This document shows, piece by piece, positions 21,001 to 33,006 of a DNA stretch of 64,000 nucleotides (its first letter is position 1; each line of letters begins with the position of its first letter). A model generated the notes under the pieces. It searched no databases and was not told the DNA's origin. It was given only the letters and a program-made list of their open reading frames with translations. Location: the NCBI RefSeq assembly GCF_002865645.1, contig NW_020194619.1:434001-498000 (forward strand). The letters run 5' to 3'. The stretch comes from Hyaloscypha bicolor E (taxonomy: Eukaryota; Ascomycota; Leotiomycetes; Helotiales; Hyaloscyphaceae). The translations under genes were made by a program, and so were the position numbers.

Positions 21001-23060
21001 GATTTATCTGGTCCGGACTCGTCACTGTTGTCTGTCGCACGAGCAGGAGTTCGGTTCCGGAAAGCCCCTTGAATGAGAACACCATCCTCAAGCTCTTGGT
21101 CCCTCTTTTCGCGAACCATATCACGAAAGATGCGAATGGCTTTTCGATCAGCCTCATCAGACCTTTCCTTCTTTCTTTCAGCAAACTCAGTCCACAAGTC
21201 CCTCCAAGTGGCCGGCAGGCGGAGAAAAACTTTGTCCTCTTTTGCTGATGAACTGAACAGAAGGAAGAGTGCAGTTGTAGCTATGAAGGCTTCTGATTGC
21301 TTGCTATCTGGGGATGACATTGACTTCATCGTGAAGGTTTGAGATTTAGGGGATGAGATGAAGTCTATCTCAGGTGGCGCGTCCAAGGCAAGAAAATCCT
21401 GTACTTTTGACCACACAAGCCGAAGAGAGTGGCGATTTGAGAAGGTTGAATCAGATATTAGGCTGAAATACAACTTGACTGAGGTATCTCTGAGCGATAG
21501 GTGTTAGGACGAGGAAAAAATAATTGAGAAAGAGGACATACCTCGCACGACAAGCCTCTTCAAGCACTCTTGTTGGGTTGACACCAGTCCATTTCCCGAA
21601 ATCACGGATGGTAACTTTCACTCCATTACTTCCGTTGACAACAGTACTGGTTTTACCTGTGACAGGGTCAACTTCGTTAATAGGTAGACTAGCGAAGAGG
21701 TCCGCTATGGCGCCTTCATCGTCGCTCTCATTCTCCTCAAGCATTGCAGCTCCAATTTTGGCAGCCTTCCCGCTAACCTCATCATCCGAGTCGACTAATA
21801 TCAACGAATCTTGGGACTGCGAGTCACTATGTTCTTGAACAGTCTCAGCAGAGTTACGCTGAGCCGCGGCTTCTCTTTCCAACTGGATCCGTTTGGTTTC
21901 CCACTCCTGGTTCGCCACATATTGGTCAAATAAGACGTCATCCTCTATCTTCTTGATCTTTCTAAGGATTTTGGCTGATTCAGGGTCTGTAGGGGGTTTC
22001 GATTTTGGAGGATCCATCCGAGGGTATGCCCGTAGAACATTCCTCCGGGATTGTGATGCTTGCAAATGAAATAACTTCGTCTTGCATTCAAGATAGACGG
22101 GGAGAAGGTCATCAGGGTCAATATCGCTATCATAATCTAAAGCAGCTGGCTTCTTGGGAGATGATCGGACCTTGTCGAGCTGTATAGAACTACTCGATGC
22201 TGCAAGCGCGATGTGCCTTGTGTCGGACTCGAGACGTGGGGTGGTTGTCCCCGATGGTAGCGGGCTGTTGATTGGGGTTTCTAATACTTGAATTAGGCCC
22301 GGAAGCACAATGGGTTTTAGAGCAACTGACCTGACTGTGATCTTGATAACCCGCCTGTTTTGCGCTGCCAATTCTCGTAGTCTGGAAGCTCTTCTCTTGA
22401 GCAGTTCCGTGAAAGCCAATCCAGTGCTTCCTCCATGCCCCAAATGGAGTCCTTGTTCCCCACGCCTATCTTGTCTGACAAGTCTAAAACATGCCGCAGA
22501 GCCAAGCTCACCTTTTCTTCGACAAAACCTGATCCGAGAAGTGCTTGCTGCACAGTCCAGAGACGAACGGTCAACTCTTCCTCTGACGCTTGCTTTGAGT
22601 TACCTACTGCCTCATTTGATTGTCCTGTGAAACGGCCCTCTGTCTTGATCAGGTCTAATACTTCCTCCATAAGCTCGGGTGGAAGCCATTTTCTAGTATT
22701 CAAGCTTTCTGCTTGACTTCTCAGCAGCCGACGATCCGTTTCCAGTCTTGTCTTCTGGCGGGTGGCATCCCGTTTGGATTTCTGTGCATGCTTCTCCACG
22801 AGCACTTGGAGCTCTGATTCTTCGAGCTGCTTTTCGAATTCCTCCGCTGTAAGCGCTTTTTCGTTCCGCACGAGGGAAGAGGTTGCTGGCGCTGTTTGCT
22901 CTACCTGTTGGGCATCATCCCCGTCTTTAGGTTCTTTCAAGAGTGCCGATTCCTCCACAGCCTCAGGGAGGTCGACTTTCGGTTTAGAAGCAATAGATGT
23001 AGTTGCGAAGCCTCTGGCAGGATTTGAAGCCGGCTTCTTCTTCTTCTTTCCTCCTGCCAT
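18091..23060 (-). CDS. DEAH/DExH-box RNA helicase, DHX29/YLR419W type
   Basis: Translation-related RNA helicase of about the size of yeast YLR419W. Eleven exons join in frame to 1,475 residues: 22331-23060, 21542-22280, 20919-21489, 20772-20869, 19698-20711, 19508-19649, 19061-19445, 18778-18988, 18479-18727, 18354-18429, 18091-18303. The ATG at 23060 opens a Lys-rich start (MAGGKKKKK). A UBA-like segment lies near 165-225 ([17 protein letters not shown]) and a dsRBD-like stretch near 470-520. The helicase core has GETGCGKSTQ (about 709-718, split by an intron), DEVHER (814-819, DEVH instead of DEAH), SATVD (about 846) and QRRGRAGR (1073-1080). HA2/OB regions follow, ending in [29 protein letters not shown] and [12 protein letters not shown]. 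The intron between exons 10 and 11 appears to be GC-AG. It shares a promoter with GCN1. Confidence 0.9.
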
Positions 23061-23268
23061 CCGGAGTTTTTTTGGTGGATTTCGAGGAAGTGTACGACGC
23101 GGGGTGATATGCAGGACGCCTCGATAAAAAAAAATCCACAAACGCGACAGCCTTGGTTAAATTCAACATCGAACTTCAGTTACCGACCAGAAAAATCGAC
23201 CACCTTTGCAACGACCTTGGCTTGTCTCGAGGCGGTTCAGGTCATGAGAGCTTACTCAAAGCTTCAAA
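23061..23268. promoter_or_regulatory. Short divergent promoter shared by the helicase gene and GCN1
   Basis: Only 208 bp separate the ATG at 23060 (minus) from the ATG at 23269 (plus). A TTTTTTTTT-type tract (the A run at 23127-23135) lies inside. There is no TATA box on either strand. Regulation of both genes must come from this short stretch or from within the genes. Confidence 0.6.
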
Positions 23269-26200
23269 ATGACTGAGGTGGAGGTTAATGGAACGGATCT
23301 CGATACCACTGCCACCAGGGCAGCACTGGCGTCTGCCAGTACCACTGTTCGCCTTGGGAGTTTGCACGCCTTGGAAGAAAGGCTCTCTAATAACGGTCTG
23401 GAGTCTCATTCATGCATTGCGCTATCTGTACAGTTACTGACGGTGGTTTGAAAGTAGACATAGTACACGACCTCTTTCCTCCACTCCTCCGCGTCCTATT
23501 CCAAACGTACCCATATTACACCGACCGAAACTCGAGACGTGCTGTCACGCTCTCCATACGGTCTATTTTCAACTCAAGCGCACCTCCCGAGGCTCTGCAG
23601 GGCTTTGTTGAACTCGTACACGCAGAGACATTGAAGACGGGCATTTCGCCGGGCAATGCGTTCGTTCTCGTCGAATGGTGTAGCGTATTGCTTCAGGAGC
23701 TAAGTGGCACTGATCATTGGGAGAGATGGGGCCTTGCGACTATCGATAGCAATTCTCGAGCACTGGAATTATGTCACAGTCAATCGTCACGGTCCAATGT
23801 GAAGCATGCCGCGCTCGTTCATACCCGGCGGGGGCTGCGGAAGGTTTTTTCGAAAGAGAATGATTTCCGGCAAAGGATCCAGGAGACTGTGAAGAGGCTT
23901 GCTGCAAAAGGGCCACTACTATCCGCGAAAAATGCCGTCATGTTAGGGGTGGTTGCTGGTGTCTCTGCAAGGAAGCCGTGGGCGAAAGAGGTCCTCCGGA
24001 CCTTGAAGTCCGAATACTACACATTCTACAACCGGGAAATTATTGGGTCGCGAAGCCAGGTACCAGAGCATTTAGCTAATGCGTTGAGAGATTTCTTTGT
24101 CGACTTTGCGACTAAGCAAGATATCGAGAAAGAGATCATTCCAGCTCTCGAGAAAGCCCTCCTTAGATCTCCGGAAATAGTACTCGTCGACTTGGTCAGC
24201 CCGCTAATCCATTCCCTTCCAGACTCCATTGATCTGTCAACTATTCTGAAGAATAATCTCCTCAAGCCTCTGCTCGCCAACCTCAAGTCCACAAATGTCA
24301 CAATACGCCATGGATCGCTTTCTGCTTTCAAAGCCGCTATTCTGAAATCCCAGGATGATAATGTAATTTCACAGATTGCAGAAGAGATTGTGACTCCTCT
24401 CAAGACCGGAAAACTTACTTCGGCTGATGGAAGATCTCTTCATTCAGACATGTTGGCTGCGCTCCCCGTGTCACAAACTACAGTGGCAAAAGTTGCCCCA
24501 GCGATTGCTATTGTTGCAAGCAAAGAAGCCAACGAGGCCGCTCTTACTTCAGAGACGTCGGCACTTGTTCATTACCTATGCTGGGGCCTGTCAAATGGTG
24601 TCCTTATCGAAAAGTCGATCGTGGACGTCTTCGTCAAGGGTCTTTCTGACAAGAAGGTGCCAATCAAAAAGTTGTGGACTATTCGGTTTGGAGAACTGTT
24701 TTGGTCTGCGAGTGATGTGGATGCACTCAAGTCCAAACTTCCAAGCCTTGCAGAATCGGCAGTACCAGCTCTGATGGACATCTGGCAGGAGACTCTTGCA
24801 AATCCCCTAGCAGCTGCACAATCTGGACTCGTCACAGGCACCTATATCCTCACGGCCATTTCGTCAACAAAGCTCAGTCATACATGCAACGCTAAGGTGG
24901 ATGCGGCCCTGAAAAAGACTCAAGTTTCGCGGCAGGCGTTGACAATGGAACCCAAACCATCTTTTCTACTGAATCCCCGCATTTATAGCAAGCTTACCAC
25001 TGATGACGACTTCAAGTGGTTAATTCGAGCTCTTGCTGCGGTTGCACAGGAGCTAAGTGGTCTCGAGCCGGATTCAGCGGTTGCAATTGGTTGGGCCCAA
25101 GCTATGATATTTTGTATTTGCTCGTCCAGCGTCAAACGAGGAACTCGAAAAGAAGCCTCTCATACACTGTCCAGGCTCTACTTACATGATCCTAGACTTA
25201 TTTCTGGAATCATAGTTGCCGGCCTCTGGCGATGGCGACACTCAATCGAATCGGGAGAGAAAGACAGTGCTGCATTTACAGCGAAGACTGAGAATCAGAA
25301 TCTTCATTTTGTTGTCAAATCAATCTGTCTATTTCAAGCAGAGATTACTCAACTCGACGGATCAGTTGATGAAGCTACGAGAAGAGACCAGATGGTTTCA
25401 CTGCTAGTTATCGCCAGACCGGAACTGTTGCCAAAGGTCACTTGGATAGACATGTGCCTCAGAGTCCAGGTAGATCCGGGAGAGCTTGCACGAATGTCTG
25501 GGGACTCTTTGATCCAACAGATAATCGATAAAACTAGCTTCGATGAAGTAGTGAGTAGCTTAAACTTTGTTCCTGTCTGATTTGTTCTAAACATACACTA
25601 GGCACCTCTGCAGCAGTCCGATTCTGTGAGAAAAGCTGCTTTCGATGCAGCTGCCGAGCTTGCTTTTGTTGCCCCGGCCGCCATGACTCCTCGCATTGTA
25701 GAGCTTATCGAAGGCGATTTGGCTCCAAGTCAGCTCGCGAATATTGGCCCGACGGAGGCAGCAATATTTCGAACTGAGGAAGGCATTGCTTTTGTTGACG
25801 TGCTTGCCTCAAAAGCTCGAAGTTATACTCCCAACAAGAATACGAAAGATTACGATACTTTGAAATGGGAAGAAGAACTGAGAGTACAGCTTGCGCAAAA
25901 GAAAGGCCTACAGAAAAAGCTCACTCCGGAGGAGACAGCTAAGGTCAATGCCCAAATAAAGAGAGAATCAGCTATTCGACTTCAGATTCGATACCTTGAA
26001 GCCAAGCTCCTAAGGGGAATCGGCATTGTTAAGAGCCTTGCAACCGGTCCTCCCACGGAAGCAGGTGTCTGGATGGGTCCTGCTGTGAAATTGTTGGTAG
26101 ATGTCATCAATGCCGGTGCAACCCTCATTACCGGAAACGCTGCCCCAGATGCCTATATCCTTTGTTCGGAGAGACTTCCAGCCCGTATCGGCGCCCTCCG

Positions 26201-29200
26201 TCCATTCATTGGAATTGCAACTTTGAGAGCCTTGGATGTTCCTCACCTGCCTGAACATCTAATGCAGGAACCTCTCGGTGCGCTCATCACTAGGGTTCTG
26301 TACCGCCTTCGGTTTTCTGGAGAGCAGCGTCCATTCGACACGGTATCCTTGACATACATACTTCCTTTAGTATTCCTGGTACTCCGAAAAGGTGGTTTTG
26401 GTGAGGGCGATGATGCCGAAGCTCAATTAGTCTTAGCTTTGGAGTTCCTTTCTTTCCACACCGATGCTTGCTCCGATGTTCTCGTGCCTCGCGGCGAGGT
26501 TTTGTCCGTCCTGATATTATCGATGCAAATGTATAACCAGCATTACAAGGCCATTAAGGATTGCTTGGCAGATCTTTGTCGCTGCATTGCCCCTAATATT
26601 ACTGACGCAGAGACCGCTATTCTGGCTCGGGGTGCCATTGTCCCCCAGATCTCTGTTCGAACGTCGGTTCTGCAGTCTATCAGCGCGGAGATTGACATGA
26701 GCGATCTCGGGTTTTCAGAAGAAATGTGGCTGGCTTGCCACGACGATGTGGATGAAAATGTCGAGCTTGGGAGGGAGATTTGGGAAGAGAGTGGTTTTGA
26801 GATCTCAGAGGATTCTCCTTTCAGCATGTTGCCATACCTCGAGAGCATTGATAAACAACTTCGGAGAGCAGCCGCAAGAGCGTTGGCAGAGTCGGTCAAG
26901 ATCCACCCATCGAAATTCCGTGATGTGCTGCCACGCTTGCAAGCTTCATATCAAGAATTAGCCAAACCGCGAGTATCCCAGCTTGACGAATACGGCATGC
27001 CTAAGAAAATGGATCTCTCTGACCCGTGGGAGGCAAGGAATGGAATCGCGCTTGCGTTCAAAGAGTTAGCGCCTGTTTTTGAGGATGCAGTGCTCGATTC
27101 GTTTTTGAGATTTCTCATTGAACGAGGACCCCTTGGCGATAGAGATCCAAATGTCAGAGAAGAGATGATCGAAGCTGCGACTACCATCATCGCGGTTCAT
27201 GGCAAGAATAAGGTCGAAGACTTGATGAAGACATTTGAGCAAACGCTCGAGGCCCCAGATAAAGGATCTGGATTCGCGGATCAAGTGAACGAGGCAGTCA
27301 TCATCATGTATGGTGCTCTCGCTCGACATTTGCAGAAAGACGATTCTCGAGTGCCAAAGGTAGTTGAGAGACTGCTGGAAACTTTGAGTACGCCTTCGGA
27401 AGCTGTTCAATATGCAGTGGCTGAATGTTTACCACCCCTCATTCGCGCCTCAACAGGCAAGACCCCGGAATATGTCCAGCATGTTCTTGATCGACTTTTC
27501 AACTCCAAGAAATATGCAGCTCGCCGTGGCGCCGCGTATGGACTTGCAGGAATCGTCAATGGCAAAGGCATCTCTGCACTCAGAGAGTATCGCATCATGT
27601 CCACATTGAAGGGCGGCATTGAGAACAAGAAAGACGTTAATCATCGTGAGGGTGCCTTGTTAGCCTACGAGCTCTTCTCAACGATTCTTGGTCGGGTGTT
27701 CGAGCCATATGTCATCCAGATTGTGCCCCAGCTTCTCTCCAGCTTTGGGGATGCCAGCGCTGACGTCCGTGATGGTTGTCTCGCCGCTGCTAAAGCTTGC
27801 TTCGCAAGTCTCAGCTCGTACGGTGTGAAGCGCATATTGCCCACTCTCCTCGATGGACTCGACGACCAGCAGTGGAGGAGCAAGAAGGGGGCTTGTGATC
27901 TGCTTGGTGCCATGGCGTACCTAGATCCTCAGCAGCTCGCCCAAAGCCTGCCAGAGATTATCCCGCCGTTGACTAGCGTCCTCAACGACAGCCATAAGGA
28001 AGTCCGCTTGGCTGCGAACCGAAGCTTGAAACGTTTCGGCGAAGTCATAAGCAACCCTGAGATTAAGGGCCTAGTCGACGTTCTGCTGAAGGCTCTGAGT
28101 GATCCCACCAAATACACTGATGATGCGTTGGATTCATTAATCAAGGTTCAATTCGTACATTACTTAGATGCACCCTCTCTTGCCCTTGTGGCTCGCATCC
28201 TTGAGCGCGGATTAGGCGATCGATCAGCAACGAAGAGAAAATCTGCTCAAGTTATTGGTAGCTTGGCACATTTGACTGAGCGAAAAGACCTCATTTCACA
28301 TTTGCCAATTCTAGTTGCTGGTCTCAAAGTAGCTGTTGTCGATCCTGTCCCAACAACGCGTGCTACTGCTTCAAAAGCCCTCGGGTCCTTGATCGAGAAA
28401 CTTGGCGAGGATGCTCTCCCAGACCTGATTCCAGGCTTGATGCAAACATTGAAGTCGGACACCGGTGCTGGCGATCGACTTGGGTCTGCTCAGGCTCTCA
28501 GTGAAGTTCTTGCCGGACTTGGAACCGGCCGCCTGGAGGAAACCCTGCCAACGATCCTACAAAACGTCGCCTCCTCCAAACCATCTGTTCGCGAGGGATT
28601 CATGTCCCTCTTTATCTTCTTACCTGTCTGCTTTGGTAATAGCTTTGCCAATTACCTTAGCAAGATTATTCCTCCAATTCTGTCTGGACTTGCAGATGAC
28701 GTTGAATCTATTCGAGACACATCTCTTCGAGCTGGACGCTTGTTGGTCAAGAACTTTGCTACAAGAGCGATTGATCTCCTACTTCCTGAGCTGGAACGAG
28801 GACTTGCGGATGACAATTATAGAATTCGTCTCAGCTCCGTCGAGTTGGTTGGTGATCTTCTGTTCAATCTCACTGGGATCACTGCAATCACAGAACAAGA
28901 TGTTGAAGAAGGAGCACAAGAAGCAGGAGCGTCGCTACTGGAGGTCCTCGGCGAGGAAAAGAGAAACAAAGTCCTTTCTTCTTTGTATATCTGTCGCTGC
29001 GATACATCGGGTCTCGTTCGGACTGCTGCGGTTAATGTCTGGAAGGCTTTGGTGGCCAGTCCCAGAACTCTGAAGGAACTGATCCCGACATTAACTCAAC
29101 TCATCATCCGACGACTCGGTAGTTCTAACATGGAACAGAAAGTCATCGCGGGTAATGCACTTGGAGAGCTGATCCGAAAGGCTGGCGACGGAGTGCTTTC

Positions 29201-32200
29201 AACATTGTTGCCCACTCTCGAGGAGGGTTTGCAAACGTCTACTGATACAGATGCTAAGCAAGGTATCTGCATAGCACTTCGGGAGCTCATCTCGTCTGCC
29301 TCTCCAGACGCCTTGGAAGATCATGAGAAGACCCTGATATCTGTGGTTCGCACTGCTCTTATCGATTCTGATGAAGAGGTCCGGGAGGCTGCTGCTGAGG
29401 CGTTCGACTCTCTACAACAGATCCTCGGTAAGAGAGCCGTCGACCAGGTTCTGCCTCATCTCTTGAGCTTGCTGAGGATGGAAGACGAAGCCGATAATGC
29501 TTTATCCGCTCTTCTAACATTGTTGACGGAGACGACCCGGTCGAATATTATTCTGCCGAATCTGATACCTACTCTCACTACCTCACCGATATCTCCGTTC
29601 AACGCAAAAGCACTTGCTTCCTTGTCTACCGTAGCAGGCTCTGCTATGACCCGAAGACTACCAACCATTCTCAATTCCCTCATGGACAACATCATATCTT
29701 GCAAGGACGAAGAACTTCTTGCGGATCTCAACGCCTCCTTCGACACAGTTGTTGTTTCAATTGATGAATTTGATGGTTTGAATACCACTATGAGCGTCTT
29801 GCTCGCATTGGTGAAACATGATGATCACCGACGCAGAGCGGCCACGGACTACCATCTTGCGACATTCTTCTCGTCTGCTACCGTCGACTATTCTCGCTAC
29901 AACCAGGACATCATTCGAGCGTTGCTTATATCATTTGATGACAGAGATGCCGAAGTTGTCAAGGCTGCTTGGGCAGCATTGAACGAATTTACCAAGCACC
30001 TCAAGAAGGAAGAAATGGAGGCTCTTGTTTTCTCAACTCGACAGATTCTGCAGCATGTTGGAGTAGCAGGCTCAAATCTACCTGGCTTCGGCTTGCCAAA
30101 GGGGATCAACGCCATCCTGCCAATATTCTTGCAGGGTTTAATGAACGGGTCCAGTGAAATAGTAAGTGAACCATTTTTTTCCTTTCCTATTCTGTGTCCC
30201 CCCCCTCCTCTTTTGTGTTGGTGGCCAGATGCTCTTGCCCAAATGCATCTGAAGTAGATGTGGAGAGAGCATCCGAGACACCAACATGAAGTCCCTTCCT
30301 CCTGGGCTGGATTGGACCTTCCTCCGGATATGGCGACACACACAGGTTGGAAATCTGCCCCGAACTCTTAGTCTCTTTGACCTCCATTACCTTTGCATCA
30401 GGGGTTTTCAATGTTCTTCAAGCTGCTTCTCCCCCGACTATCGAGTACTTCAAGACCTTATCAACTGAAACTCTTGCTTGCTGGGCTGTTTCCATTCTGG
30501 TCCTGGAGAAACCTCATTGCCGCCCTAGAATCTACATCGGAAGTGGCACAAATTGCCGTGGACTCAGGGCGAGATTTTATGACTACGACGGTCTCAGAGA
30601 GCTGCCTCGCTACGTTGAAAAGTCTAACAAGGAAGGCTACGAAATCATGCATAAATCACCCTTATGCTGGATTCCCATGCCATCGGCCTCGTTGAAACCC
30701 AAATTTCGCCTATTGTTGGTTGCTCTGGAGGCTACGTTTGCTTACATGCTGTGGGCAATGAGAACAGCATCCCGAGATTATGGAATGCGCATATCTGTCT
30801 CTGGGACCGCTCTGATCTTGAATGGGATGGTCTCTGCTCTCATTGCAGCTTATTTGAAGGGATTCATGGCGACTTTGGACTCACGGCCGAGGAAATCGAA
30901 GCTCTATCTGCTGAGAAGATGTTCGCGCGTGCTCTCAGGACGAGTGCAACGTCTCCTGAATGGGACCGCGATCAGAGGGAGAACAATCGTGATGAGTATC
31001 TCGAGAAGTGAAGAGAGTCTCGAGCAGCACTGGCAGCTAGGAGTTCAGAGAGACTCCGAAAAGACCACAGGGAGTGGCGCGAGAAGAGATATGAAGCAAA
31101 GAAATTGTACTGCGAGACTTGCAAAACGACTTTTGCGACTCCAAGCGCTATGGAGATCCACAATGCCACCCCAACCCACCTCAACAAAGCAGAGGAGATG
31201 AAGTGTCGTTACACATGCATTCCCTGCGCCTATGGGGCAAACAGGAAGACACTTTCAATACACATTTGAAGACAAAGTTCCACTCGAAGATGGTCTCCGA
31301 TCTGTCAAGCTCTGATGAGCTTGACTGATATCACTACCTTCAGCCTGGGACCTCTCTTTTTGGAACGAATCGACACTGTCGATTCAAGCAAGCATTGCTA
31401 TGTCCTTGAAAGTACCTTTCGGTTGCATCGTAAGTCCCAAACTCCCCTAATCGAGAGCTTCGCTTTTTGGTGGCCATAAGAGTACCATACTGTTGTTCTC
31501 TCTCGACTACATGCTAATCAAGCAATCTCAGGTTATCATACCATCTTTCTTGCCTTCTTGACTGGACCACTGGATTGGCTCATCCAATTCAATGTATCAC
31601 TATTCTGCTGTTCGTCTACAAGGCCCTGGGACTTCTTTATGGACCACTCCGGACTTCTGGACCTGGATTATTACTTTAAACATCGCTAACTAATGTTTTT
31701 CCCCAGCGCACCCAATCTGCCCTTGCCATATCAGATATCGTTGACAGGACAAGTGGGGATTCTCTGAAACCATTCGTTACGCAGATCACTGGTCCGCTTA
31801 TCAGAGTGGTCTCAGAACGCTCTGTGGATGTTAAAGCCGCCATTCTACTCACGTTGAACAACCTTCTTGAGAAGATTCCGACGTTCTTGAAACCTTTCCT
31901 GCCCCAACTTCAACGCACCTTTGCCAAATCCCTGGCAGACACATCGAGCGAGGTTTTGAGAACTCGGGCCGCAAAGGCTTTGGGCACTTTGATCACGCTT
32001 ACGCCTCGTATCGATCCCCTAATAGCTGAGTTGGTCACCGGCTCAAGAACCTCAGACGTTGGTGTTAGAAATGCCATGTTGAAAGCGCTCTACGAAGTCA
32101 TTAGTAAGGCAGGAGCTAATATGAGTGATGCCTCAAGAAGCGCGGTGCTTGGGTTGATCGATGCTGATCCGGAGGATAACGCCATCTCGATGGCAATAAC

Positions 32201-33006
32201 CAACGCCAATTTACTTGGAGCTCTGATCAAGAATGTGCCCGCCGAAAATGCGATGGGTCTTATCAAGAATAGAGTGATGACAACTCACTTCAGCCAAGCT
32301 TCGGTTCTCGCACTCAACGCTGTGCTGCTAGAATCACCATCGTCCCTGACGGAGAGTCCCTTTGCCGATGACTTGCCCCAAGTCATTTGCCAAGGCATGG
32401 CAAGCAAAAACGTAAGTTGTACCCTACGACAATCATTTTCGTCCTAACATTGTGCAGAACTTCATCTCGGATAATTGCGTGCTCGCAGCTGGCAAATACC
32501 TTCTCTCAGAGACTCGCAGCAACGATTTCGAAACGATCAAGCCGTTGTTTGAATCACTAGCCAATCTCATTCAACCGGGTAACCCAGTCGATACCCGGCG
32601 CCTGGCACTCGTGGTTGTTCGCACTACCTGTCGGCATCACATGGAACTCGTGCGACGCCACCTTCCACTGCTTGCACCTCCCGTATTTGCAAGCGTCCGA
32701 GATCCTGTCATCCCTGTGAAGTTGGCAGCTGAGGCTGCCTTCATGGCATTATTCGATGTTGTTGATCAGGAAAGTAAGGTATTTGACAAGTATATTTCTT
32801 CGCAGGACCTTGCAGCGAATCAGAAGAGGAGCATGCAAGATTACTTCAAGCGTGTGGCATTGAGACTTGGAAACACGGCACGAGAGAGAAAGGAGGCAGA
32901 GGGTGGACAAGGTGGTTTGGGACTGTCGAATGACGAAGTGGATGATGAGCGAGAGATCTGGAGTGTGGGGAAGGTCGATCTTGGGGAGGCAGCTTTTGAT
33001 GAGTGA
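23269..33006 (+). CDS. GCN1: Translational activator Gcn1 (HEAT-repeat ribosome-bound partner of Gcn2)
   Basis: Gcn1 binds translating, especially collided, ribosomes and activates the kinase Gcn2 in the general amino-acid control response. Five exons, 23269-23395, 23458-25550, 25602-30161, 31707-32411 and 32458-33006, all join in frame to 2,677 residues (yeast Gcn1 is 2,672). HEAT repeats run throughout. The eEF3-like middle lies around residues 1330-1650 (for example VQYAVAECLPPLI, YAARRGAAYGLAGI, WRSKKGACDLLGAMAYL). The late part (VRTAAVNVWKALV, EVREAAAEAFDSL, FDDRDAEVVKAAWAALN) corresponds to the Gcn2 RWD-binding region. The C-terminus ends VGKVDLGEAAFDE. Intron 3 (30162-31706), after residue 2260, is 1,545 nt and contains a decayed GIY-YIG gene; its ends (GTAAGT, CTAAC, CCCCAG) are normal, so splicing should still work. 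The other introns are 46-62 nt. Confidence 0.95.
30162..31706 (+). other. Oversized GCN1 intron hosting a nuclease pseudogene
   Basis: Donor GTAAGTGAAC at 30162; branch-like CTAACTAAT at about 31686; pyrimidine tract and CCCCAG ending at 31706. Splicing is in phase 0 (GAAATA|CGCACC). The other introns I resolved are about 43-200 nt. Without the segment between two TTGGTGGCCA copies (30218-30227 and 31467-31476) the intron would be about 296 nt. Confidence 0.8.
30286..31328 (+). pseudogene. Decayed GIY-YIG-type nuclease with C-terminal C2H2-like zinc fingers, nested in GCN1 intron 3
   Basis: Same strand as GCN1. Pieces in several frames read together as one protein. Piece 1, from ATG 30286: SLPPGLDWTFL. 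Piece 2, about 30347-30787: RPRIYIGSGTN and LRARFYDYDG (the YIG half of a GIY-YIG fold with its Arg), then LPRYVEKS, HKSPLCWIPMP and the probable catalytic Glu helix LLVALEATFAYMLWAM. Piece 3, from 30790: WDRSDLEWDGLCSHC, GDFGLTAEEIEAL, an in-frame TGA at 31009-31011, then a basic helix and finger YCETCKTTF..H, then YTCIPCAYG. Piece 4, to 31328: THLKTKFH completing a second finger. At least three frame changes (near 30345, 30788 and 31250) and one stop mark it as a pseudogene. Family recognition (fungal GIY-YIG/zinc-finger proteins) is from memory of motif order. Confidence 0.7.

Noticed and set aside
22317..23141. Helicase start at 23141
   Set aside because: The extension (WIFFYRGVLHI..) is not helicase-like and takes up most of the 208-bp shared promoter. 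MAGGKKKKK at 23060 fits a normal start.
30347..31201. 284-codon open frame in GCN1 intron 3 as an intact gene
   Set aside because: The frame leaves the homology after about 30787, where the conserved motifs continue in another frame. The last 130 codons are out-of-frame noise.
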